Part shown: positions 19,838 through 29,666 of the stretch, piece by piece
How the letters are laid out: each line of letters starts with the position of its first letter
Numbering within the stretch: position 1 is the stretch's first letter
Position numbers and translations under genes: made by a program
DNA from: Agromyces fucosus
GTDB lineage: Bacteria; Actinomycetota; Actinomycetes; Actinomycetales; Microbacteriaceae
DNA length: 64,000 nucleotides
Direction: 5' to 3'
Assembly: GCF_004134865.1 (NCBI RefSeq)
Contig: NZ_SDPO01000003.1
Span: 372,001 to 436,000, forward strand
Notes under the pieces: generated by a model
Databases searched by the model: none
The model's input: the letters and a program-made list of their open reading frames with translations, nothing else
Told to the model about the DNA's origin: nothing

Positions 19838-19881
19838 GCGGCAGGTGGCCGAATCCTTTCGGCACATGGCATTCTGGCCGG

Positions 19882-20835
19882 ATGACTCGCCGCAACCATC
19901 GCGTCGCCGTGCTCGTGCTGCCCGGGGCGAAGCCGCTCGACGTCGGCATCCCGGCCCAGGTGTTCTCGACCCGTGCGAGCATGCCGTACGAGGTGCGCGT
20001 GTGCGGGGCGGCGCCGGGACTCGTCACGGGTGGCGACGGGCTCTCGTACCACGTGGCCGACGGGCTGGACGCGCTCGAATGGGCCGAGACGGTGTTCATC
20101 CCGGGATACCGGCATCCCGACCGCGAGGAGCCGCCGGCCGAGGTCGTCGACGCACTCCGGGCGGCCCACGCGCGCGGAGCGCGACTCGCAGCGATCTCGA
20201 CGGGGGCGTTCGCGCTCGCCGCGACGGGGCTCCTCGACGGACGCCGGGCCACGACGCACTGGCACTACACGCGCGCGCTCGCCACGAGGCATCCGCTCGT
20301 CGAAGTCGACACGAACGTGCTGTTCGTCGACGAGGGGGCCGTACTGACCTCGGCCGGCGCGGCATCGGGCATCGACCTGTGCCTCCACCTCGTGCGCCGC
20401 GATCACGGCGTCGCCGTCGCGAACCACGCGGCCCGGCGGCTCGTCGCCGCCCCGTACCGCAGCGGGGGTCAGGCGCAGTATGTTCCGCGGAGCCTGCCGC
20501 CCGAACTCGGGCCCGTGTTCGCGGCGACGCGGGAGTGGGCGCTGCGCCGGCTCGACGAACCGCTCACGCTCGACGCGCTCGCCCGCAACGCCAACGTCTC
20601 GCCGCGCACCTTCTCGCGCCGCTTCGTCGAGGACACCGGGTACACGCCGATGCAGTGGGTGCTGCGGGCGAGGGTCGACATGGCACGTGAGCTGCTCGAA
20701 CGCAGCGACCTCGGGGTCGAGCAGATCGCCGCGCGCGCAGGCCTCGGCACCGGGGCGAACCTGCGGCTCCACTTCCAGCGCATCCTCGGGGTCACGCCGA
20801 GCGACTACCGGCACACCTTCGCCGCGGGGGAGTGA
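19882..20835 (+). CDS. GlxA-type AraC family regulator (DJ-1/PfpI domain plus AraC helix-turn-helix)
   Basis: A 317-residue regulator. Residues 5-170 form a DJ-1/PfpI-like domain (VAVLVLPGAKPLDVGIPAQVF); the position of the nucleophile cysteine is serine (AISTGAFALAA), so it is a sensor and not an enzyme. Residues 215-312 are an AraC-type double helix-turn-helix: LTLDALARNANVSPRTFSRRF and the C-terminal LRLHFQRILGVTPSDYRHTF. ATG 19882 is preceded by CATTCT six bases upstream. No obvious target gene adjoins it, although the EamA transporter 44 bases upstream is a candidate. Confidence 0.87.
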   Translation: MTRRNHRVAVLVLPGAKPLDVGIPAQVFSTRASMPYEVRVCGAAPGLVTGGDGLSYHVADGLDALEWAETVFIPGYRHPDREEPPAEVVDALRAAHARGARLAAISTGAFALAATGLLDGRRATTHWHYTRALATRHPLVEVDTNVLFVDEGAVLTSAGAASGIDLCLHLVRRDHGVAVANHAARRLVAAPYRSGGQAQYVPRSLPPELGPVFAATREWALRRLDEPLTLDALARNANVSPRTFSRRFVEDTGYTPMQWVLRARVDMARELLERSDLGVEQIAARAGLGTGANLRLHFQRILGVTPSDYRHTFAAGE

Positions 20836-20926
20836 AGCGGGGCCGGGCTGCATCGGGTTGGCGAGATCCTTACGGATACTGACCTGCACGCCACTCGCGC
20901 GAAGTCGCCAGTACGGCGAGGGTTGA

Positions 20927-21961
<1,035 letters not shown>

Positions 21962-21982
21962 GCATCGCCCCTGGCGCCGAAC

Positions 21983-22009
21983 GGGCCCGCCTCCGATGGA
22001 GGCGGGCCC
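21983..22009 (+). terminator. Rho-independent-type terminator after gap
   Basis: GGGCCCGCCTCC and GGAGGCGGGCCC form a perfect 12-bp stem with a three-base loop, followed by ATTCG. It may also serve the convergent thiamine operon, which ends at 22049. Confidence 0.8.
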
Positions 22010-22048
22010 ATTCGCGTCCCCGGCTCGCGGCCGTCGATGCGCGAGGGG

Positions 22049-23368
22049 TCACCCCGGGCGGCGGTCCGCTTCGCGCGGCGCGATCGCCGTACCGACCAGC
22101 CCGACGAGCGCCGCGACGGCCATCATGACGGCGATCGGCCACCAGTGACCGGCCTGGGCGAGCAGTGCGGTCGCCGCGAGCGGGGCGAGCCCGCCGCCGA
22201 CGATCGCGCCCGCTTCGCGCCCGATCGAGATACCCGAGTACCGCACGCGCGTGTCGAACATCGCGGTGAAGTAGGCGGGCTGCACCCCGTCGGAGGCCGA
22301 GTTCACGATGCCGATCGCAGCGACCACGACACCGATGACGAGCGCCGCCGACCCCGTGTCGAGCACGAGGAAGATCGGCGCGGCCAGCAGGGCGAAGGCG
22401 ACGAGGCTGCCCACCACGAGGCGGCGTGCGCCGATGCGGTCGCCGAGCGCGCCCCAGAACGGGCAGAGCACCGCGGCGACCGCCGCTCCGACGAGCAGCG
22501 CCGTGAGGGTGACCTCGCGGGGCATGCCGACGACCGTCGTCGCGTAGCTCAGGCAGAACACCGAGACGACGTAGAAGGTCGTGTTGACCCCGACGCGCAC
22601 GAGGAAGACGGCGAGCACGCCGCGGGGCCGGCGCAGCACCTCGGCGATGGGCCGCCGCGCCTCGCGACGCGCCTCGAGCATCGCGACGAACTCGGGCGAC
22701 TCGTCGACCCGGCGGCGCAGGCGCCAGCCGATCGCGACGAGCACGAGACTCGCGAGGAACGGCACCCGCCAGCCCCAGTCGTAGAGCGCCTGCTCGTCGA
22801 GCAGGGCGACGAGCAGCACGAAGGCGAGGTTGCCGAGGATGAGCCCCAGGTACACCGCGCTCGAGATGAACGCCCCGCGGAACCCGCGCCGCATCGGCGA
22901 CTGCTCGAGGGCGAGCAGCACGGCGCCGCTCCACTCGCCGCCCGTCGCGAGGCCCTGCACGAGCCGCAGCACCACGAGCAGCACGGGCGCGAGCGCTCCG
23001 ACCTGCGCGTGGGTCGGCAGCAGGCCGATGAGGGCGGTGGCGACGCCCATCGTGAGCAGCGTCGCCACGAGCACGCGCCGACGACCGAAGCGGTCGCCGA
23101 GGGAGCCCGAGACGAGGCCGCCGAGCGGCCGCGCGACGAAGCCCGTCGCGAACACGGCGAACGAGAGCAGCAGGCTCGTGAGCTCGTCATCGGCGGGGAA
23201 GAACAGCGTCGGGAAGACGAGTGCCGCGGCCGTGCCGTAGAGGAAGAAGTCGTACCACTCGAGCACGGTGCCGAAGGCCGCCGCGGTGAGGGCCCGGCGG
23301 CTTCGGGTCGGGTCGGAGGCGGGACCCGCGGCGGGCGCGGTCTCGAGCGCCGTCGATGCGCCGCTCAT
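22049..23368 (-). CDS. MFS transporter, metabolite:H+ symporter type, in the thiamine operon
   Basis: A 439-residue, 12-helix major facilitator. FGTVLEWYDFFLYGTAAAL at the start and LGDRFGRRRVLV after helix 2 are hallmarks of the metabolite:proton symporter group (ShiA, KgtP, ProP). Its ATG overlaps the stop of thiD/tenA by four bases (ATGA) and it is the fourth cistron behind a TPP riboswitch. From that context it probably imports a thiamine precursor such as hydroxymethylpyrimidine, hydroxyethylthiazole or a thiamine breakdown product. I know of no characterised thiamine transporter in this subgroup, so the substrate is inference. Confidence 0.85.
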   Translation of the reverse strand: MSGASTALETAPAAGPASDPTRSRRALTAAAFGTVLEWYDFFLYGTAAALVFPTLFFPADDELTSLLLSFAVFATGFVARPLGGLVSGSLGDRFGRRRVLVATLLTMGVATALIGLLPTHAQVGALAPVLLVVLRLVQGLATGGEWSGAVLLALEQSPMRRGFRGAFISSAVYLGLILGNLAFVLLVALLDEQALYDWGWRVPFLASLVLVAIGWRLRRRVDESPEFVAMLEARREARRPIAEVLRRPRGVLAVFLVRVGVNTTFYVVSVFCLSYATTVVGMPREVTLTALLVGAAVAAVLCPFWGALGDRIGARRLVVGSLVAFALLAAPIFLVLDTGSAALVIGVVVAAIGIVNSASDGVQPAYFTAMFDTRVRYSGISIGREAGAIVGGGLAPLAATALLAQAGHWWPIAVMMAVAALVGLVGTAIAPREADRRPG

Positions 23369-24954
23369 GCGGTCACCCCCGCCGTCCGCTCGCCCGCCGG
23401 CTCGCGAGCCGGCACCGTCGCGAGCGGAGCCGCGAAGAAGGCCAGTTCGTGCCGTGACGAGGCGACGAACGCGCGGTGCATCCGCTCTCGTACGGCCGGC
23501 GTGGCGCGGGAGGCGGCCGCGGTCGTGATCGCGATCGCCTCCCGGGTCGCGATCGCGAACGCCGGGTCGGCGTAGGTCGCGAGCCATGAGGCGTACGGAT
23601 GCCCCGGATCGAGCGCCTTCGCCCCGAACTCGCCTGCGGCGAGACGTTCTCCGAGGTCGGTGTAGATCCAGAAGCAGGGCAATAGTGCGGCGACCAGCAC
23701 GGCGTAGTCGCCGCGCGCCGCCGTCGCGAGCAGATGGTCGAGATACGCCGTCGTCGCGCCGTCGGGTTCGGCGACCTCGCGCTCGCCCTGCCCGTCACGG
23801 GCGCTGCGCCCGGCCGCCGGGCCGAGCCAGCTCTCGTGCAGCTCGAGCTCGCCGACGATCGAGCCGTGCGCGGAGTTCGCCCAGAACGCCTGCGCCGGAG
23901 CATCCGGTGCGAGTCGCGCCGCCTCCGCGAGCACGCGGGCGTAGTCGTGGAGGTACAGGGCGTCCTGCGCGAGGTAGCCGAGGAACGGCTCGCGAGCGAG
24001 GGAACCGTCGGCGAGGCCGCGGATGAACGGCAGCTCGTCGATCTCCCGCCGCACGCCGGCGATGCCGGCCCACCATTCGGCCTCGACCTCGGTCTGCGTC
24101 GGCGCGGTGCGGGTGCCGCCGCGCTCCCAGAGGCCGGCGAAGTGGTTGATCGGGCCGTGCCCGCCGCCGACCCCGAGCGCCTCACCGTGGCGGAGCGATT
24201 CGCGGAGCCACCGCCGGGCTTCGGCGATCGCGGCCGGCCAGTCGCCGTGCTCGGCGGCAAGGGTCGCGATCGCCGAGGAGAGCGAGCAACCGGTGCCGTG
24301 GGTCGCCGTCGTGGCGATGCGTTCGCCGCCGAAGTCGACGATCGTCGCGGTACCGGCGTCGACGAGGGCGTCGGGTGCGGCGTCGCCGGGCAGGTGACCG
24401 CCCTTCGCGAGCACCCGCACGCCGTATCGCGCCGAGACGCTCTCGGCCTGCGCGATCGCCTCGGCCCACGTCGCCGCGACGACGGGAGGACCGTCGCCGG
24501 TACCCGCGAGCACCGCGAGCTCGCCGAGGTTCGGGGTGACGAGGTCGGCGAGCGGCAGCAGCTCCCGGATCGCCTCCTCGGCGTCGGCGTCGAGCAGGCG
24601 GTCGCCGCTCGTGGCGACCATGACCGGGTCGAGCACGACGATCGGCGGGCGGGTGCGTGCGAGCCACTCGGCGACGGTCCGGATGACCTCGGCGTTCGCG
24701 AGCATGCCGAGCTTCACCGCGTCGATCGTGATGTCGTCGCTGATCGCGTCGAGCTGTGCCGCGAGGAAGCTCGCCGGCGGCACGTGCACCTCGCGCACGC
24801 CCCGCGTGTTCTGCGCGGTGAGGGCGGTGATCGCGGCCATGCCGTAGCCGCCGACGGCCGAGATCGACTTCAGGTCGGCCTGGATGCCGGCGCCACCCGA
24901 GGGGTCGCTTCCGGCGATGCTCAAGACTCGTGCGGTCACCACTCGTGCGCTCAT
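23365..24954 (-). CDS. thiD: ThiD-TenA fusion: HMP(-P) kinase and aminopyrimidine aminohydrolase
   Basis: A 529-residue bifunctional enzyme. Residues 1-265 are ThiD: VLSIAGSDPSGGAGIQADLK, VLDPVMVATSGDRLL and the C-terminal HGTGCSLSSAIATLAA, which phosphorylates hydroxymethylpyrimidine twice. From about 290 the TenA domain follows, with FIRGLADGSL, YLAQDALYLHDYARVL and the catalytic cysteine in LLPCFWIYTDLG (near 426), which salvages aminopyrimidine from degraded thiamine. The start ATG 24954 overlaps the thiE stop by four bases; an upstream ATG five codons earlier is less likely. The fusion confirms a salvage role for the operon. Confidence 0.93.
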   Translation of the reverse strand: MSARVVTARVLSIAGSDPSGGAGIQADLKSISAVGGYGMAAITALTAQNTRGVREVHVPPASFLAAQLDAISDDITIDAVKLGMLANAEVIRTVAEWLARTRPPIVVLDPVMVATSGDRLLDADAEEAIRELLPLADLVTPNLGELAVLAGTGDGPPVVAATWAEAIAQAESVSARYGVRVLAKGGHLPGDAAPDALVDAGTATIVDFGGERIATTATHGTGCSLSSAIATLAAEHGDWPAAIAEARRWLRESLRHGEALGVGGGHGPINHFAGLWERGGTRTAPTQTEVEAEWWAGIAGVRREIDELPFIRGLADGSLAREPFLGYLAQDALYLHDYARVLAEAARLAPDAPAQAFWANSAHGSIVGELELHESWLGPAAGRSARDGQGEREVAEPDGATTAYLDHLLATAARGDYAVLVAALLPCFWIYTDLGERLAAGEFGAKALDPGHPYASWLATYADPAFAIATREAIAITTAAASRATPAVRERMHRAFVASSRHELAFFAAPLATVPAREPAGERTAGVTA

Positions 24955-25613
24955 CGTGCCGCCTCCCATCGGGTCGTGAGATCGCGGGCCACGGCGCGCG
25001 GGTCGTCGGCCGTGCAGATCGCCGAGACGAGGGCGACACCGGCGGCACCGGCGCTACGGAGCGGTGCCACGTCGGACAGCGTGATGCCGCCGATCGCGAC
25101 GCACGGCAACTCCGCCTCGGCGGCGAAGCGGGCGAAGCCGTCGATGCCGAGGGCCGGCGGATGGTCGGGCTTCGTCGCCGTCGGCCGGATGACGCCGACG
25201 CCGAGGTAGTCGACCGTGCCGCGCGGCATCCGGCGCAGTGCCTCGAGGTGGGCGGGCGCGTTCGCGGTGAGGCCGACGACGGCGTCGGGGCCGAGCCGGT
25301 CGCGGGCGATCGCCGCTGCGGCGTCGCCCTGGCCGAGGTGCACGCCGTCGACGGGCAGTCCGCTCGCCCGCGCGGCGATCGCGAGGTCGAGGCGGTCGTT
25401 CACGAGCAGCGCGGCGCGACCGTCGATCGCGGTCGCGAGGTCTTCGAGCAGTCGGAGCAGGTTGGAGGTGCTGTCGACCTTGTCGCGCAGCTGCACCACG
25501 CGCACCCCGCCGTCGACGGCCGCCCCGACCACCGAGGCGACACCGCGCTCGCCGCAGAGTGCGGCATCGGTGACGAGATAGGTCGAGAGGTCGAGAGCGG
25601 TGCGGGCGCTCAC
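24951..25613 (-). CDS. thiE: Thiamine-phosphate synthase
   Basis: A 220-residue TIM-barrel enzyme that joins HMP pyrophosphate and thiazole phosphate to thiamine phosphate. Visible motifs are [14 protein letters not shown] (substrate site), [29 protein letters not shown] and [12 protein letters not shown]. The start is a GTG overlapping the thiM stop (GTGA), and the end overlaps the thiD/tenA start (ATGA), so translation of the three is coupled. Regulated by the TPP riboswitch upstream of thiM. Confidence 0.93.
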   Translation of the reverse strand: MSARTALDLSTYLVTDAALCGERGVASVVGAAVDGGVRVVQLRDKVDSTSNLLRLLEDLATAIDGRAALLVNDRLDLAIAARASGLPVDGVHLGQGDAAAAIARDRLGPDAVVGLTANAPAHLEALRRMPRGTVDYLGVGVIRPTATKPDHPPALGIDGFARFAAEAELPCVAIGGITLSDVAPLRSAGAAGVALVSAICTADDPRAVARDLTTRWEAAR

Positions 25614-26521
25614 GAGCGCACCAGCGCAGCGGCGGCGTCGGCGGCGTCGATGCCCGTGACCTCGCCGGCGACCCCGCTCGCGTCGACGGTCGTGACGCGC
25701 ACCCGTGCGCGTTCGACGACCTGTTCGGCCGTGAGCTGCGCGAGCGCGTCGAGGAAGCGCGGGGCGAAGGTTCCCGGGCCCACGGTGCCCACTCCGCCCG
25801 GATCGGCCGCGGCGATCTCGGCGGCCACCGTGTAGACGAGGGTCGCCGCGACGGCGCCCGCGAACGGGTCGTCGCTTGCCGCGAGGAAGGCCGCGGTCAC
25901 CGCCCCGAGCGCGCAGCCGCCGCCCGTCACGAGGGTGAGGAGCGGGTCGCCGTTCGCGACGCGGGCGATGCGGCGGCCGTCGGTGATGAGATCGACCGGG
26001 CCCGACACCGCCACGACCGAACCGTGCGTCGCCGCGAGGTGAGCCGCGGCATCCGCTGCCGAGTCGGTGGCATCGGAGGCGTCGACCCCGCGGCCTCCGG
26101 CCCCCGCTCCGGCGAGCGCCATGATCTCGCTCGCGTTTCCGCGGATCACGGTCGGCCGACCGGCGAGCAGTTCGTGCGCGAGCGCCGTGCGCACGGGCAG
26201 CACGCCGACGGCGACAGGATCGAGCACCCACGGGGTGCCGGCCGCGTTCGCCGAGGGCACCGCCTCCCGTGCAGCGTCGCGCTGCTCCTCGGTGGGGGTG
26301 CCGAGGTTCACGAGGAGACCCGAGGCGATGCCGGCGAACACGCCGGCCTCACCGCGGATGTCGACCATCGCGGGCGCCGCGCCGAGCGCGAGCAGTGTAT
26401 TGGCCGTCACGTTCGTGACGACCTTGTTGGTGATGCACTGCACGAGCGGCGTCGCCTCGCGAACGAGGTTCAGCAGTTCGGCCGAGTGCCGGGCAGGGTC
26501 GATGGACAGACGATCGCTCAA
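25610..26521 (-). CDS. thiM: Hydroxyethylthiazole kinase
   Basis: A 303-residue ribokinase-fold enzyme that phosphorylates hydroxyethylthiazole from salvage. [21 protein letters not shown] near residue 28 and the catalytic loop [17 protein letters not shown] (near 208) are diagnostic; the Gly-Gly-Gly-Cys loop replaces the commoner Gly-Thr-Gly-Cys. The start codon is TTG at 26521: the only nearby ATG runs into a stop after three codons. The Shine-Dalgarno AAGGGA lies directly behind the riboswitch core, so ligand-bound riboswitch can hide it. First gene of the thiM-thiE-thiD/tenA-MFS operon. Confidence 0.92.
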   Translation of the reverse strand: MSDRLSIDPARHSAELLNLVREATPLVQCITNKVVTNVTANTLLALGAAPAMVDIRGEAGVFAGIASGLLVNLGTPTEEQRDAAREAVPSANAAGTPWVLDPVAVGVLPVRTALAHELLAGRPTVIRGNASEIMALAGAGAGGRGVDASDATDSAADAAAHLAATHGSVVAVSGPVDLITDGRRIARVANGDPLLTLVTGGGCALGAVTAAFLAASDDPFAGAVAATLVYTVAAEIAAADPGGVGTVGPGTFAPRFLDALAQLTAEQVVERARVRVTTVDASGVAGEVTGIDAADAAAALVRS

Positions 26522-26524
26522 CGC

Positions 26525-26622
26525 GACATCCCTTCGCTAGTTCGAACTAGATCAGGTTCGACGGGTGTGTTCTCAGCCATGCCCGCTTCGGGTGAAGCGG
26601 CGCACGGCACCCCGTGTCACTG
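26525..26622 (-). ncRNA. TPP (THI-box) riboswitch
   Basis: On the minus strand the leader has the conserved THI-box elements in order: GGGGTGCC (26606-26613), GGCTGAGA, ACCCG and ACCTGAT, then CTAGTTCGAACTAG and GCGAAGGGA. The last segment carries the ribosome binding site of thiM, which fits translational control: bound thiamine pyrophosphate closes the site. It is 4-100 bases upstream of thiM. Confidence 0.93.
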
Positions 26623-26628
26623 CGGTCT

Positions 26629-26634
26629 AGCCTA
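26629..26634 (-). promoter_or_regulatory. -10 box of the thiamine operon promoter
   Basis: TAGGCT on the minus strand lies directly in front of the riboswitch; a weak -35 (CTCGAG) is 17 bases further upstream. Confidence 0.45.
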
Positions 26635-26686
26635 GTGGGCGGCGAGGTCGGCTCGAGTGAGCGGATGTCTCAGAGGGTCATGCCGT

Positions 26687-27406
26687 TCAGCGCGCCATGC
26701 GCAGCGGGTTGTCGCGAGCGAGCTCGACGACGATTCCCCGGTCGGCTCCGGGGTCGGCGCGGTCGTACCAGAGCCGTGTCGTGTCGCCGACCTTCACGTC
26801 GCCGGCCCGGCGGATGAGCATCGTGCGCTCGACCCAGCGCTGCGCGCCGGAGGCATCCGTGAACGTGAAGGTCACCGCCGCCCACAGTCCGCGGCTGGAG
26901 GGGTTCGGCCCGGGCGGCACGCGGGTGACCGTCGCCGTGGTCTCGACGCCGTCCGTCAGCGTCTGCAGCTCGCGCGCGGAGCGGCGGCGCTGCCGACCGC
27001 GAGCGACGAATGTCATGACCCACACGAACACGCCGAATGCGATGAACAGCAGTCCGAGCCAGCCGGGGAAGTCGAGGAGCGAGGCTCCGCGCTGCAGCAC
27101 CGGCCAGGCAAGCCCTGCGCCGAGCAGGAACAGCGCGAGCCCGAGCACGAGGGGCCCGTTGCGCCACGACCCGAACGTCGCGATCGAGAAGATGAGGAAT
27201 CCGCCCCAGGCGATGATGCCGCTCACGATGGCGACGACCTGCAACGCGGCATCCGCGGTGTCGATGCCGTCGACGAACAACCGGCCCCAGACGAAGCCGG
27301 CCGTCGCGAACGAGGCGAGGAGCACGGCGCTGACGATGTTGCGCACGACGGGCCGGCGGCGCTCGGTGCGGAGGCGGCGGGTCTCGCTCGGGTCGGTGAG
27401 GCTCAT
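26687..27406 (-). CDS. DUF3592-like membrane protein
   Basis: A 239-residue protein with four hydrophobic segments in residues 22-135, then a cytoplasmic beta-rich domain (GVETTATVTRVPPGPNP, AAVTFTFTDASGAQRWVERT, VKVGDTTRLWYDRADPG) that matches the DUF3592 pattern. Function of the family is unknown. It is a single gene between the thiamine operon promoter region and the surface-protein cluster. Confidence 0.7.
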   Translation of the reverse strand: MSLTDPSETRRLRTERRRPVVRNIVSAVLLASFATAGFVWGRLFVDGIDTADAALQVVAIVSGIIAWGGFLIFSIATFGSWRNGPLVLGLALFLLGAGLAWPVLQRGASLLDFPGWLGLLFIAFGVFVWVMTFVARGRQRRRSARELQTLTDGVETTATVTRVPPGPNPSSRGLWAAVTFTFTDASGAQRWVERTMLIRRAGDVKVGDTTRLWYDRADPGADRGIVVELARDNPLRMAR

Positions 27407-27478
27407 GCCTCATCCCAGCATGGCGAGGGGACTCACGGCAACGAGGGTGGCTTCGCCGCGGCGGGGCCAGCACAGAAC

Positions 27479-27508
27479 GGGGGCAGATGCCACGTGGCAC
27501 CCACCCCC
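27479..27508 (-). terminator. Hairpin after the surface thioredoxin-like gene
   Basis: The perfect 12-bp palindrome TGCCACGTGGCA (27488-27499) is flanked by GGGGG and CCCCC, making an extended stem just after the stop codon at 27526 on the minus strand. Confidence 0.6.
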
Positions 27509-27525
27509 GATCGGTGTGTGTCGGC

Positions 27526-29610
27526 TCAGCTCGCGCGACGAGCCCGCACGCGGACGATCCCGTACGCCGCACCGCCGGCGGCGATCAGCGCGAGCGCCAG
27601 CCATCCGAGCAGGTCGACGAGCGGAGCTCCGGTGGAGGCCAGGCCCGCGTTCGCCGAGGCCGCGCCCGCCGCGGCGATCGTGATCGACGACCTCGCGACC
27701 TCGACGCCGTCGATCGTCACGACGATCGAGTGCGCCCCCGTGGGCGTCGACGCGGGGATGGTCCCCGTGAACGTGAATCCGCCGTCGCCGTTCGTCGTCA
27801 CCGAGCCGAGCGTCTGCGGCGTCGAGTGGAGCTCGACCGCGACGTCGTCGACTCCGGGCGCGAGGTCGCTGCCGACGACCGTGATGCGGCCACCGGGCAC
27901 GAGGTCGCCGGTCACCTCGACCGAACCCTTCACGGTGGTCGGGTCCACCGCGGGCGGCGCCACCACGGTCACGGCCGCCGACGAAGCGGATGCCGCGGAG
28001 GTGCCGACGGTGTTCCGTGCGGCGACGGTCGCCGTGTAGTCGCCGCCCGCGAGGCCGGTGAAGGTTCGCGTCGTCGTGCCGGCGGGCACCGAGACCGGGG
28101 CGGCGCCGTTCAACGAGACGAGGTACTCCGTGATCGGTGAGCCGCCGTCGGCGGGCGCCGTCCACGACACGGCTACGTCGGTGCCGGTGACCGTCGCGAC
28201 GGGGGCGTCGGGCGTCGCCGGTGCGGTCGCGACGACCTCGGGATCGTACGGCAGCGCGCTGAAGAAGGTGCCGACCGCCGCGATCGCCTCATCGGCGAAG
28301 GCGAGCTGCGCAGCGAGACCCGCGGGGTCGGGCCGGTCGGCGTATCGCCCGGGCAGGTCGTTCACGTACCACCACTCGGTCATGTACTCCTTGTAGGTGC
28401 CGTCGCCGTTGGAGTGGATCCACTGCTGCGCGATCGGTGCCGGCTGGCCGCCGACGGTGCGGGAGCGGTCGTACTCGAGCAGGTAGGGCACCTGGAGCTT
28501 CTTCGCCGTGGCGAGCGCCTTCGAGGTGTCGCCGCCCGGGAAGTAGTCGACCTGGCCGGAAACCCCGGGAACGTACTGCGTCGCGAGGTTCGGCAGGTAC
28601 TTCGTGACGAGGTCGCCGTAGAAGTCGGCGAACTCCGAGCCCGTGTCGCGGATGTGCAGGTCGTTGCCCGAGTTGCCGTCGAGGCGCAGGTCGAAGAAGT
28701 AGACCTTCGCGACGTCGTTCGCGACGGCCTGCCGGTTGACCTCCTTCAGCACGGCGCGGGTGTTGTGGCACCACGTGCCGCCGAAGAGCAGCACGTAGTC
28801 GCCGTCGCTCTCGAGCAGGTTCACGAGCTCGGGGTAGGTGACCGTCTGCACGCGCCAGTCGGCATCGGCATCGTCGAGCACCGTCGCCCCGCCGTAGACG
28901 TCGCGGCCGCCGTAGGCGGAGGCGTGCTTGGCGTTCACGACTTCCGAGGTGAACGTGAACTGCGAGCTCGTGTCGAGGTCCGCTGCCGTGCCGAGCACTG
29001 CGGCGACCTCCGCCTGGTAGGCCGCGAGCGCGGCCGGGTCGGCGAGCTGCCCGGCGGTGACCGGTGCCGTGATCGCCGAGACGATGCGGTCCTCGGCACC
29101 GTCCGCGAGGTGAGAAGAGTCGTAGACGAACAGCGTCGGGTCGTCGCCCCCGTCGAACGGGGTCTGCGTGTCCTTGCCGAGGGCGTTCGCCACGAGCCGC
29201 GCCCAGAGCGGGGCCACGTCGGCATTCGTCGTCGTGCGGATGTCGAGGCGATTGCCGTCGAGACGCGGGTCGAAGTTGTAGATGCGCTCGACACCCGCGG
29301 CCTTCGCGACCTCGTTGATCGGGCCGACGGTCGCCGCCGTCTGGGCGTCTTCGGGTCCGCCGATGAGGAACGCGAAGCGCCCCTCCTGGCCGAGCAGGTA
29401 CTCGAATCGCTCGAAGGTGACGGTCTCGTAGACGCTGTCGGAACCGAGGCCCTCGTACGCGTCGGCGAAGTAGTCGACGGTGTCGGTCGGGCTCTCGGGA
29501 GCTGCAGTCGCCGGAGCGGCCGCGACACCGCCGAGCACGACGGTGCCGGCGATGGCGAGCGCCGTCAGCATCGCCGCCCGCCTCGGGGTGGGGCGCTGGT
29601 GGTCGGGCAC
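27526..29610 (-). CDS. Cell-wall-anchored protein with two thioredoxin-like domains, FN3 and Ig-like domains
   Basis: A 694-residue secreted protein. Signal peptide about 1-37 (ending ATAAPESP). Two related domains follow: one with FAFLIGGPEDAQTAATVGPI and NFDPRLDGNRLDIR, a second with YVLLFGGTWCHNTRAVLKEV and FFDLRLDGNSGNDLHIRD. Both have the thioredoxin-fold strand and helix but the first lacks cysteine and the second has a single one (WCHNT), not CxxC. Then a fibronectin-III domain (VSWTAPADGGSPITEYLVSL), an Ig-like domain, and a sortase-type end LASTG, hydrophobic helix and RVRARRAS. GTG start with GAGAGGAAG upstream. Probably co-expressed with the next surface protein. Role unknown; binding rather than redox is likely. 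Confidence 0.75.
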   Translation of the reverse strand: MPDHQRPTPRRAAMLTALAIAGTVVLGGVAAAPATAAPESPTDTVDYFADAYEGLGSDSVYETVTFERFEYLLGQEGRFAFLIGGPEDAQTAATVGPINEVAKAAGVERIYNFDPRLDGNRLDIRTTTNADVAPLWARLVANALGKDTQTPFDGGDDPTLFVYDSSHLADGAEDRIVSAITAPVTAGQLADPAALAAYQAEVAAVLGTAADLDTSSQFTFTSEVVNAKHASAYGGRDVYGGATVLDDADADWRVQTVTYPELVNLLESDGDYVLLFGGTWCHNTRAVLKEVNRQAVANDVAKVYFFDLRLDGNSGNDLHIRDTGSEFADFYGDLVTKYLPNLATQYVPGVSGQVDYFPGGDTSKALATAKKLQVPYLLEYDRSRTVGGQPAPIAQQWIHSNGDGTYKEYMTEWWYVNDLPGRYADRPDPAGLAAQLAFADEAIAAVGTFFSALPYDPEVVATAPATPDAPVATVTGTDVAVSWTAPADGGSPITEYLVSLNGAAPVSVPAGTTTRTFTGLAGGDYTATVAARNTVGTSAASASSAAVTVVAPPAVDPTTVKGSVEVTGDLVPGGRITVVGSDLAPGVDDVAVELHSTPQTLGSVTTNGDGGFTFTGTIPASTPTGAHSIVVTIDGVEVARSSITIAAAGAASANAGLASTGAPLVDLLGWLALALIAAGGAAYGIVRVRARRAS

Positions 29611-29666
29611 GGTGCTTCCTCTCTGTTGGGGGTGGAGCTGGGGCTGTCGGAGACGGGACGGGCCGG

